Positions 48,791 through 60,900 of a DNA stretch of 62,000 nucleotides are shown here, one piece after another. Source of the stretch: Lingula anatina (lineage: Eukaryota > Brachiopoda > Lingulata > Lingulida > Lingulidae); contig NW_019775776.1 of the NCBI RefSeq assembly GCF_001039355.2, forward strand, positions 86,558 to 148,557. The letters are read 5' to 3'. The notes beneath the pieces were generated by a model. The model saw only the letters and a list, made by a program, of their open reading frames with translations, had not been told where the DNA came from and made no database searches. Made by a program: the position numbers and the translations under genes. How positions within the stretch are numbered: position 1 is the stretch's first letter; the number at the start of each line of letters is the position of its first letter.

Positions 48791-49057
48791 CATTCATACA
48801 CAAATTTATCATAAATATTCATTGTACAACGGAAAGTGTCAGTGCTATCTTACCCTCAAAAGTCTCCTTTAGTTGTTACGAAATTTTACATTATCTTTCA
48901 TACAATTTTGTTACAGCCAAGGAAGACCTCCTGTAGAGGATGGTGCTATCTTAATATATGGGCAACGATTTCAAAAATACATTTGACATAAAGCAGTAAT
49001 TGTTCGAGTATATATACAGTGTTGTTCGCTTATGAAAAGACAGTCGAGATATAAAGG

Positions 49058-50984
49058 TTAGTCAACTACTTTGCCAGTCTGAAGCAAAAAAGGACCGTGA
49101 TACACTGGTAAATATAGTCGCCCATTTCTCTCCACTATCCCTCTCTTCCATCTCAGCAGCACCAACAGCGGTCTGATTACAGTTTCAATATCGTTCATAA
49201 TTAACAGTTTCTGCAGCGACATGATGATGTTCTTGTTCTGATAAAACCGTGATACTGTTTCAGAAAATAAGGCAATCAGGAAATTGATAGTAATGATTGG
49301 CACAAATACAACATAAGCACAGTGATTTATCATTATAACATACAGATAAGGCGGTTCAACTTCTTTTGTGACGTCCTCCATGTTCAGCATCATTTTGAAC
49401 ATTACGTATAAAGTAGTGAATCCTTCCTTATAGTCATTATTGCACTCACGACGAAAATAGGTATAAAACATGAATGCATGTGCAACATAGAAAACCGTAG
49501 CAATTAAAGAGACGTTCAGGCAATCGAAAAACAAATGCCTTAAAATCTGAATGTACTCGCCACACTTGGGAATAATCTGCAGAACATACGTTCCATGAAT
49601 TTAAAGCACCTGCTAAAAGAAGCACCCAAAGCGTAAAGGCCTCCATATCTTCTGTCTTGTGATTTTGTTTTGACAGAAAGAAAGTCATAACTAAAAAAGT
49701 GTTCACCAAGAAATTAATGACCGTATAATATCGGACACTCACAATGGTGTTCTGCCTTTGTGCAAGAATTTGAATGTTTAATGAATCATGCTGGTATTTT
49801 AGAAAATGAATCTTAAAGCCTGTTACAAAAATATTACAAAGATCATAAATTATGTTTAAGCAAGAATACGTTATACATATATAGGTACTATATTGCCCTA
49901 TCAACCACATATTTTTTGCAGTGAGGTCGTTCTTCAAGTCATCTTCACAGGATGAAATTGTTTCATTACCCGTTAACGTTGTATTGGTTCCAATATTGTT
50001 GTCACCCCTGAATACTTTATCAAACCAAATGTAGATGATACTAAGCCAAACCATAGTGGCATAACTTAAGAACCACACGATCATTAAAAGTAGAAACGGC
50101 CACAAGCTGGACACGCTGTTGTTGACCATGGTTGAGATGACCGGGGATTCCATGAAGGAACGCAATCTCGGGTCTTTAAGAACTTCAGTGTCAAACGCCG
50201 CTATGGCCTTTCTTGGAGAGATCAAATAGCGGTTCCATGGTTTGGCGGAATTCGCCACGTGATATTCCGTGATGTCGTACCATGATACCTGGTCAAACCT
50301 GCGTGTGATTTTAGGAAATTTGTAAATGCCTTTTGTTTCTATTATAGCCGTTGTCATAGTCAGTGAAGGAAGCATTGCTGCCAATTCCAGTGGGCGCAGT
50401 CCATATGTGTCTTCTTGGTGGAGTAAATCAGTCATAGTTTTACGGGATAGCAAGGCGTTTATGTGTCCATAGATACCTAGGTGCAAAACGCCATATCCAG
50501 GCCAATTGAAATTGGCCCAAACCAAAGCATGCAAAATATTAGTCCCTTTATCATCAGTAGCAAGTAGATCAACATCGTGTTTCAGCAGAGCTTTAAAACA
50601 GCCTACCGATCCATAAACAACAGCTAAAAATAAGGGAAGAGAAAATTCAGGCATTTCGAGGCGGTAAATTGGCAAACTAACGGATTGTCTTGAACTGTCT
50701 CCTCTGTCGTCTTCATATACGAAAGCGGTGTTTATGAGATGTTTTCTTGCCTCTTTTGACAGATTTGCTAGGCATTTTTCTAGCTCTGCAACGTTGTCGG
50801 TGGTGAGGATGTCAAACCATTTGTGGCCCATTGACGAGTGATCATTGCATGATGCTGGGTAGATCACGTTTGTGGAACTCGGTCGACCAGTGTTGCAGAC
50901 AATAGACATACCATGCCCTGTACTAGTTCTGTTGGTATTGCCTGAATCCAAATCCCAGGTTTCAATATCGTCTTCTCCCTCCAT
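49058..50984 (-). CDS. TRPA-like cation channel, intronless, one frameshift
   Basis: A single open region of about 642 codons, broken once. The N-terminus holds a few degenerate ankyrin repeats (about residues 110-215: LPLFLAVVYGSVGCFKALL, GTNILHALVWANF, GLRPLELAA). Membrane segments follow: S1 about 295-320, S2 362-388, S3 420-437, S4 from 450, then S5 (IATVFYVAHAFMFY), the pore (MFKMMLNMEDV) and S6 (VVFVPIITINFLIALFSE). The S1-S2 loop has NTT and NET glycosylation sites. WNYVLQIIPKCGEYI and the FVPI of S6 resemble TRPA1, but the ankyrin region is far shorter. An extra base near 49589 shifts the frame; downstream coding then continues to TAA at 49058. With no introns beside intron-rich genes, a retrocopy origin is possible. 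A sequencing error or a recent pseudogene would both explain the break. Confidence 0.78.
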
Positions 50985-51643
50985 TGGTCATACGCTGGAA
51001 ACGCCACTGTGCAACGAATGAACAAATTACTAATTGGCACTTACTTAAACGAATGTTCAGAAGTGAGCGTACACTTGAACACCGTCCTGTTAAAATGACG
51101 TTTTAGTTGAAATTTCGTGACAGGAGTTGATCATTCGTGGATGCCAAACGTTTCAATTAAATGGCTTTATAACTTTATAACTTAGATCCAGCTCACTATT
51201 GACATTCCCACGCTGATCCAGATACTTCATAAGGGTAGTAAGTGACACGGATGCTTCTGACGTCAGAATAAAAAAAAAACCTATGATAGTTGTGAAGTAT
51301 CTACTTAGCGGGCTTAGGTAAAATGGTCTTGAAAGACAAACAGATCAATTATTGTGCCAGAGCATGAAACCATTATAATTAAGAATGATATTTATGTTTA
51401 TTTCTTTATTCCAATGCACTTCCGGTCCTATACCTGGATACGCTTGCTCGTATGGCGAACGAGGCAAGCGGGTTTTTCCACCTTCAGTCCCTCTCATGTC
51501 CGACCCCTACATTTTCTTTACTTAAGGCTTGGGTGTGATAGTGTGTGAGCAGCAGCAAAATCAAAACAGGGTAGCGATGACAATCACATTTCTGTCCGCA
51601 ATAACAAAGTGAGTACGACTCTGGAAAAGTTGGAGGATTTCAT

Positions 51644-51884
51644 GGCCATTTTAGACTCCATTTCCAGAGATTAGATCGATCTACTTTAGATCGACCTAAC
51701 TCCCTGGGGGTTCACGCTAGATAGCTGTCAGCCGAGCGGACACGAAAGTTAATTACCCCCTTACAGCTTGTAGTAGGCGGGACGGACATTTAAGCCGGAT
51801 TATCTGACAGTAATCTAGTGAGACTCCCTGCGGGGATAGATCGATCTAAAAGCTCTGGGAATACAGCCTTAGTGGAATATGGTC
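51644..51884. mobile_element. Foldback/MITE-like element
   Basis: Imperfect inverted arms: the left CCAGAGATTAGATCGATCT pairs with the right AGATCGATCTAAAAGCTCTGG. Inner pairing includes ACTCCCTGGGGG with the CCCTGCGGGG region, and GCTGTCAG with CTGACAG. It has no ORF. Target duplications are unclear. Confidence 0.55.
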
Positions 51885-53153
51885 AATAACTGGTTTGTTT
51901 TATGATACACAATTCTCCAACAATTTTATTTTCAATCTTCCGTTTACGTGCACATGATTAAAGAACCGTAAGGATCGATTTTAGGTAACATGAGGCTGAT
52001 GTACATTTTGTCACACTGTGTAAACAAACTTAAGATCGAATATGTTATGTTCAAATACTTTTGGTTTTCTTTTGTTACCAAAGCTCGGTTAAAATGCCAT
52101 AAAAACACCATTAAAACATTGATATAACACGTAAACGCTTTTAAAAACTCGTTTAATTAGTTATTTTCGGCACGTCTTCGAAACATAAAATGGTGTACAC
52201 TGTCTGCCTAATTGAATTTTACATGTAGGTCTGTAGACATGAATATACCGTTGCTGTTGTCTCTCTACGAAAATGTTAAAGGTTTTATCTACATGTAGTT
52301 GCCACGAAACTCCGATGGTTACGTTATGCACGATGTAGATCTTATCGTGTTTTAAGATGTAAGAAATCATTTCCAGATTTTATCACCGTTAAATACCTAG
52401 TTTAGGCGGTTTAGATTTAAACATTTAAGGGTCTGTGCGTAGGTACATGTAACACCGGACTAATTAATTAAGCATCTGTTCATAAAAGAGCGCATATTCT
52501 TCCAAACAAAGATGGCTTTGTTAATTCTTGTGCATAATTTTGTATTTTTAGATGCTCGTAAAGCTTAATGTATCATGTGCTTGTTTTTCATTTATCTTTG
52601 CAAAGAAATGAATTGGGCTTGATCCTTCCCTCCTCACACTTTTTTTTTCAATCTCGATACTCATCAGCGCGGTTAGCGCGGAGTGGGGGAGGGGTGAAAC
52701 CTCTCAATTTAAAAATTGCTTCCCACGCGCTTAACATGGATCATTTTATTTATCGTAAATAGAGGTTCATTGCAACATTTTCAGAAATCAAACTAATATT
52801 TCGCGTGGAGTCTAGCTGATGGACATGAACAATGAATGCGACAGGAAGTAGACCTGAAATGAATGCTATTAGGCCTGCTATAATGAATTAAGTTGCTTTA
52901 GTTTAAAAATTAGTTATTTGGAAAAATATATAAAGGACTTCACGTCTTGTGACCACAATTTGGAAATCGGTGTTTGACAGAAGCATCTGATAAAACATAT
53001 GATAAAACAAATACCGTATACCATTAGCGTAGAATGCAAATTAAGTAAAGCAAGTCCAAGGTGACATGAATTTTCAGAATCGCAGCGCACTCAGTCTAGG
53101 CATATATGAAGGCCGCGATAGCTCTCAACCACGGGCAAGAGACTGTATTTCAA

Positions 53154-53260
53154 CATCCAATGAACGGCCATAAATCATAGTTCGAACTATGATTCCACAT
53201 CCAATCAACGTCCAGAAATCATAGTTTCAACTATGATTCCCAACTATGATTTGACCAATG
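53154..53260. promoter_or_regulatory. Tandem CCAAT + palindrome module
   Basis: Two 44-bp units each have CATCCAAT, an AACG.CCA.AAATC stretch and a palindrome. The first palindrome, 53173-53194, is a perfect 22-bp inverted repeat whose half-site is AATCATAGTTC; the second is near-perfect. A third CCAAT (GACCAATG) follows at about 53253. It lies about 1.7 kb before the DUF6729-type ATG and could mark its promoter. Confidence 0.5.
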
Positions 53261-54983
53261 AAATTGAGGAATGAGAACTGCTGGGAGAACTTACTACCGC
53301 CATGTTTTAAGTTATATGCTTCACAGGTGAGTTGAGTTTTTATAGCAGGAAGTCAGAGGTGGATCTTGAATAGGTGTGTCTGGGAGCCCCCAACCACTTA
53401 TTTTGGGGCCACCACCCTAAATTTGGGGTTTACACGGCCCAGAAGTAGTTATTATTATTTTTTTTTTGTTTTTGTGATTTTTTTTTTGTTTTGGGGGGGG
53501 GGGGGGGGGGGGGGGGGGTCTATCCCCCTGGATCTGCCCTGGTACTTAAAATTTGCTGGGGGATAGGGTCTAGCCCACTAGATCTACCTTGGTAGTTAAA
53601 ATTTGCTGTTAAATTTTCATTTCAAGGAAAGAGACACACTTAGTAATAGAACATGTACCTCTATGTCAGGTGTAACATTACTATTATAAATATTGTATAA
53701 TCTTCTATTTGTAAATCTATTTTGAAAATATCTTACTTGTGAGATAAAGTAAACTTTCAAAAACTTGAACATGACAGCTTACAAAATTGCGTAGATGGGA
53801 AAGCTTGACTTTTCATAACACGTTGACATACAATAATTAACTGTGGAAGTTTTATGAATTAATGAGGTGTCTTCCCAGGCTATCAAACATTTTATGGAGA
53901 TAACTTGCATGGATGCCTGCACATAGGGCCTTTGATCTCTGCTTACCACATGCATCCCTGATCTACAGTGGGGCTTTGATTAATTAACACAATTATGCTG
54001 TGGGGTTGTAAATGGGGTTGTAAAATGCCTTGCATAATGTTTGTCACTCCAAGAAGTTGTAAAGAAAGCCTCTTTATAACTTCTTGGTCACTCAGAGATT
54101 TACTGTTAGACTGACTGCAGTGGTGAATAAACTCAGTTTACTTGTGTTTCAGTAGCAAACTGGAAAGCAAATGTGAATGCTTCTCATTGAATTGATGTGC
54201 CAGAATTGTCGTTAATCCAGTCATAGGAAAAACTTCAAGGTAAGGATATTTTTGGTAATTTTTGTTTTTGTTTAAATTAATTCTGAAATGTGTTTTTTGT
54301 AGGTACAAATGTAGTCATCCATTCACAAAAATATTCTTGAATTTTGCCAATACATGGAAGGATGTGTGAATAGTGACAGATTTGATAAAAAGTGCTTTGG
54401 TTTCCATACAATGTTATTATCAATGTGTTAATGTTCTTGATTTTGCATAGATTCATAGATGTTTACATTTGTTTTTATCTTACTGACTATAGCAAGTAGA
54501 AGCTATGAATGTTGGCTATAACTCACTGCAATTTGGCTCAAATTGGATATCATTTACTATGGTGTACGTCTTGAATATCCAGAAACATCTAAAGTCTCTG
54601 TAGTACCCTACTTTTTCAATTAAACAGAAAAGTGAATTGGCCACTTTCAAATACTTAAATTTTTTTGTTCTGTCTGATGTTATTCAGCAACCAAAATTTT
54701 GCTTTGTCCCACTTTTTGCCCGAATGTCTATCATATACCATTGGATAAAGTGTCCTTAGTAGCTCATAGTCTTTGCTTACGAGTAGTGTTACAGAAAGGC
54801 CACTTGTCTTTTATATAATTGAGATAGATTATGTACTAGTAGGCATAGATACATATGACCTGTCATACAAAAAGAATATTAAGACATTTCTCTTAGTTTT
54901 TCAAAAGATAAAGAACTTATAACCTGATCTTAAATAGCTAAGTTAAAGTATAAATGCATTTTATTTTTGTTTTCAGGATCATC

Positions 54984-57900
54984 ATGTTCCCAGTATTTAG
55001 AAGAGATGCTAATGGACGTGTTTCCCTGACAGACACACCGGAGGCTACACGTGTAAAGGCGGAAAAACGCAAGTGGGAGAAGCCTGAAGAGTATGCCACT
55101 GTCAGGAGTGCTGCTCTTCGACAGTGCAGGGAGGCAGGAGGAGATACTAATGATGCTAAACAGTGGATGGGATTTCTAAGAATGCAGTGGGGTGTATTTA
55201 GGTAAGTTTCAATGTTACTGGTTACTGTTACTAGTTCATCTGGTGTTAATTAGTTTTTAGGTTTACTTCAGTGGTCCAGGTTGAGCAGTCAATTGTTCTT
55301 CATGAAGTCATATTCAGTAACTGAGGCCATTATATGTTTGATTAAATTAAAAAAAAACAAGTTCAGTTAGTACTAGTGCTTTATTATATGATATTATATT
55401 TACATCCACTGGTCCTTTATTGGGGAATGGGGGGGGGGAAGCAACAAAAATTATTTCAACATATATTACCATATTTGTTTGATCATGCCTGGTGTAACAT
55501 GAAAATCTGACTCCCCCAGTCAAAATTTCATAATGAAAATCTGACCCCCCATGGAATTTTGACTCCCCTTACAAAACTTAAAAACTTTATAAATCTTGTT
55601 TTATTTGAGTAAATAACTTTTATCTTGCTCTATGCATAACAGAGGATACATTGGCACTTTTTGCAAATTTCATGCAAAAATATAAAAAATTGAAAATGTG
55701 TATTTTTCCACCCAATGCCTCCTATAAAAAGGCTATGTGAGTCCAAATCCTACAGGTAGTAAGATAAATACTTGTTTCACAAAGTATCAATTTACACCAA
55801 AATTTTCATCACCAAACTTTCAAATACTTAATAAGTATATGTCATAATGCAGCAATGTGGAATACATTGGTATGGTGACTTTATAAATATAAAATGGGGC
55901 CTTATTTTCATGGAGCCCAAATCCTGTGAGTATGAATATGAAAATTTATTATGTTTTTTTTTTTTTTTTTTCATTTTTTTTTTTTGCACCAAATATTTTA
56001 CCACCAACTTTTAAATATTCCCAATGTGTTCTTCATAAAGTATCCTTGAGGGAAAGATGTTGAAATGATTACCAAATATCAAATAAATAGCTTTTTCACA
56101 GCCTAAGGGCAGTCAATGAGAGGTAGACATTTTTCATTTTATTTTCTCATTAAAATGTTCAAACTAACAAAAATGCCAAGGTATCCACTATTATGCATAC
56201 TACAATATAAAAATCATATACTCAAATAAAATAACATATATTTAGTTTTGTGAGAGGAGTCAAAATTTCATGGGGGGAGTCACATTTTCATTATGAAAAT
56301 CTGACTGGGGAGTCACATTTTTGGTGAGTCAGATTTTCATGGTACGCTGGATATAGAGTGATTGTCAATAAACTTCTGACTCTGATTCTGTTTTGCAGGG
56401 GAGAAACGTACTGCTGGCTGCTGGAGAATACTCCTGGGTACTGTGGGTGGCTGGCGAATAAGATGAAGGGAGAGGATACGTCATCATCTGATAAATTATT
56501 CCTTTTCAAAATGACTTTTCTCAAGTATATGTCTCTGTTCCCAGAAGGGAAAGAGATTGTTGAAGGAAAAGCCAAGCGTCAGACAGGTAATTTCTTGATA
56601 TTGCTCATTCCCAATGTAAATTTAAATGCATTTAAGTTTAATTATAGTACTTCATGAATTAGTGATAGCTACTAAGGGCTGGACAAACTTGTATAACCAA
56701 TGCTTACAAATGATTTCATTTTATTCTGAATGGAAAGAACTATTAAAGTCTTGAATTACCTCTTATTCCAAATCAAGGAAATTTTACTTTAATAAATCCT
56801 TGCATTGATATGTTCTGTTGACTTCTGAATAGTGGCATGTTTTCAGGCTTTTTTTTTTGGTAAAAATTAAAACCATGCAGTAAGTTGCTATTTTTTGCAC
56901 CTTGACTGACAGACAGGTGAAGACAAGTGAAGTTAACTCTCTCTGTGTTTTTCTTCAGGCAGCAGTAAGGAGCTTCAAACTGCCAAACTGGTAGCAGTTG
57001 AGTTAGGTGAGTTGTTTTTGCTTCATTTCTTAATTCTTTAGACAGCAGACATAATAAAATGGATTACTGTGTGTGTAGTAAACTTCAAAGGCTTTGTACT
57101 GTTACTACCCATGGTCCTACATATAAACCACACACACAACCTAGAGTTGTTCCTTTCTGCATTCTTGTGATAAAGACTCATTATTTTTTATTACTTTTAG
57201 ATAAATTGGACTGTGCTTCTGACGAGGAACTTGTGGCTTGTGTGGAAAGTTATGAAGAGAGTGTTAAAGGTAAGTTTGTCAGAAGAGAATTGCACTTGAC
57301 AAACAAAAATATACAAAGACATACTGTGATAATGGCTCGCAAATATAGACAGATATTTGTAAAGAATGTGTTATAATTTTTCGTAAGTCATCCTCCATTG
57401 AAAAATTTTGTTCTTGTTATCTCCTATATGAATATTTAAATGTTTTTTTTTTACTTTGCTCTAAATTTAGAGGACTTTCCCTATATTGACATCATGGTAA
57501 GACAATTTAATGTGGTCTTGGTGGAAAATATACTTGTAGAAAGCTATATTTATGTGCACACTTCACATTATCTTTTGCTTTTATCTCTGGTAATGGTTTG
57601 GTGGAAGCATATGATATCTCAGCCATTCTTGACTCAGCTTTAGCTTACATGTGTGTTACATCTGTACACTTAACGGCAATTACATGTATTTATTAATCTC
57701 TTATAGTTAACATTCACACCTTTGCCAATATTAGGTTCATCACAGCCTATTAGATTCAGTGTTCATATATGTTGTGTGCCCAGTGTTTGTTTGTCTTCAT
57801 TTTTTATGTCTTCGTTTGCTTTCTTGATTATGCTTTGTGACAAATTAATTATCCTGAGTGAGTAACTAAACTTAGTCTTATACTGACTGATTTTTAGGAA

Positions 57901-60900
57901 ATGATCAGCCATTAATTCACTGTAGTCTTTGGGTCTCATATATCATTGCCATCATTAATTAAAATGCTTATAGAATGGGTATAACTTCTTTGTAACTTAA
58001 GGTTGAAAGTTGTCATCTGCAATTAAAAGATATTGGATGCAAAAAAAACATAATAAATGAATTATATTTTTTTGCATTTAAAGTTTTATTCACATTGAAT
58101 GAACTAAGTACTTGATGTTGTTAATCAAGCCACGTGTTTAATTTTATAAGAATTACGTTTTCTTATAATACTGCTTTAATTAGCATCAAGTCACAGTGGA
58201 ACAGTTGAGACTCAGATAGATGTGTCCCAGGAACAGAATGAACCTGCCGCTGAACCATCCCCAGGTCCTTCAGTGCAGACAACTACACAACAGCTTTCCT
58301 CACCAGGTATATAATGTCAGGGACTAAGTTAGTTTTAACTTTGTTCTCAAGTCACAACATGTTCAAGTGTGCCTAACTGCATTGTTTTTTTTTTTTCATT
58401 GTTTTGTCTAGATTTGAATTTATTATAGTCAATCTTTATCCTTAAAATGATTTTCTGCATCAAAATATCCATGCACTGAGAAAGTACTAACACAAAAATA
58501 GCTTTGTTATCAAGTCAAATAATGTGTAGCACCAATTATTTATTTTATTTTATTTTTATGGGGGGGGGGGTATTATCATCTCTTATTGTGATCTCTGTCA
58601 TGGTATGTGGCTGTATGTGATAATTACTCCATTTGCAGCAGTGTTGTCAACTAATTGTTCCTTTTTTTCAGGGGATGATGTACCCCTAACAAAGAAATGG
58701 AAGAAGACACTTCCAGTTGTAGACCAAGATTGGATATCAAAGACCTTCTTCCAGTATTCTGCAAGAGGCCCACAGTTTGACTTCAACAGAGTAACCAAGT
58801 TGTGGTATGATCCTCCTCAGCCAAGCTTATCTAGAGGTAAAACAAGTTGTAATATATTAGTTACAGTTGTATGTCTACTCATTGTTGGGTCACATATATG
58901 ATTTGACTCATTTAACATGTTGAATCTTTTTGAAACAAACTCTCTGTTCTTTTGTTTTAACCAACTTAAACTCCTTTTCTCAGGGGTGCTGAACAAGCAG
59001 GCATGCTTTTTTGGTCATCGTCTGTTTCTGTGGATGCCACGCCACCTATTTCGCTATCAGTTCTCATGTCCCCACTCTCCATGTCAAGGTACCTTAGTGA
59101 ACGCTGGTGTTCACCAGAAGACAAGAATGGTCCTGGACATCAATGATTATTACATCATAGCAGGAGAAGACTATGAATGTAACAAGTGCAAAAGAAGAGT
59201 AAGTTGAATTACCACTCTTGTACTTTTATAATCATACATGTCATGAGAATAATGACACCAATGAAATTATATATATAACTGTGAAATATCTTTATTTTAT
59301 ATGACAGATCATCAGCTGGAGTCAGGGAATTATAGAACAACTGGACCTAACTGAGCGCAGCAAGTTCCCGTGTATCCTGACAGAGAAGTATGCCTGTGAT
59401 TTAAAGGTTGTCAGGATGATGCGACAGAGGACACTTGGGAACAGCAGTAGTTTACTCTGCCAACAGGTGCAATTTTTATTTCACTTTTCTTGTGACCTCT
59501 CACTGGTTTATGTAGAAAATAAAACAACTACTTAATTATACTGCCTTCAATACAGATAACACTCTCCAAGGAAAACTGATAGAGTTAGGCCTTTTCCTGC
59601 TTGTGTGTCATCATTGTCTATTAGTTTAATAGTTGGTTGTGGAAGTTGATAATTCCATTGATAAAAGTAATATCAAAATGTATGATAATAATAGAAATAA
59701 GAAATTAGTGTCAGTGCACATAAGGTTTTAATTTATTTTGATAATGTTGACTTACATTCCTCAGATCACTGAAAATCACGGAGAAACTTACTTGGGCAAG
59801 TGCCGCCAGTATGCCACCAATTACCTAGACCTTAAGAAAGCAGCAGGAAAAGGCTTAGTAATAGTACCAGATTTTGTAGACCCGCCTCCCATGATGGACA
59901 TCCCACGGCACCGATGGTTCATGAAAGTGTTCCAGCTGGATGTCATTTCAAGACTAGATTATGAGTTAGCAGAACTCACTTCAATAACTGGGGATATTCT
60001 TAAAATTGATTCTACAAAAAAAATTACTAATAAGCTTGCAGGTGAGCTAACAGTTCATGGAGGTACATTAATTCTTATCTCTTTTTCAATGTCATATAAC
60101 TTAAAATAAGGTTTATGATGGTGGACTTTAGTTTTAAGATAGATTTCAGTCAAGTAATGATGCTAAAACAAAACAAAACCCTGTTCTCTTAAGAAATGTA
60201 TGAAAGTTACTCCAGCCTTTGATTTCTACAAAAAAAAAAAAAAAACGTAATCTTATTATTATAATTATTATGTATTGGTGAACACTTTCTCCCTTATATT
60301 GTGCCATAATCTGACTTTATAGGTGCTAGCAGAGGCACTGCAATGTGGGCTACCAACGTGGGAAACGAGCACGGTCAGGTGCTAATGTCCGTTCTCACTG
60401 AAGGCGAGGGGGAAGGCCTGAGGAATATGCTAGATGGTATTGTGACCAGGTACAGGAATGCTGGTGTACCACCCCCAAAAGTTTTGTACACAGACAGAGA
60501 CTGCTGTGGTAGACAGTGCATCAGCCAGTATTTCAGCTCCTGGCCATTCCTCCATGTAAAGTATGTAGTTTGTAACAAATTACATTGTTTTAAATTACAT
60601 AATTATACATGTTGCATTGTGTTGTGATAACTGCCAATATGGAAAGATATTAGCACAAATTTTGAAATTGGAATAAGACCTTTTGTACAGGGTCAATTAT
60701 TTAAATCCTAATACTTGATCGGGGAAATAACAGCAATTGCTCACTTACTCACTTTTCCTCTAATTTGTAGGAGTTTGTACAATACAATTTTTTATTCCAT
60801 CACTATTTCAGACTTGACTCATGGCACTTTATGCGCCGATTCCCCAATGGCTGCACTACTGACAAACACCAGCTGTATGGTCCTTTTATGGCAAAACTCA

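Larger units (their letters stand above)
50985..54983. other. Intergenic DNA and likely 5' region of the DUF6729-type gene
   Basis: It contains a foldback element (51.64-51.88 kb), a paired CCAAT/palindrome module (53.15-53.24 kb) and a 26-G run at 53493-53518. A candidate 5' UTR exon ends at CTTCAAG|GTAAGG (54239), which could splice to the acceptor before 54977. No coding region is supported. Confidence 0.55.

Noticed and set aside
53493-53518. 26-G run as a G-quadruplex regulator
   Set aside because: A simple homopolymer next to T-runs; likely slippage or low-quality sequence. Similar runs occur near 27000, 55430 and 58561.
57471-57496. Possible 26-nt exon in the DUF6729-type gene (EDFPYIDIM)
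   Set aside because: Good-looking splice sites, but it leaves in phase 0 and the next exon would then hit a stop; direct joining of 57269 to 58184 keeps frame.
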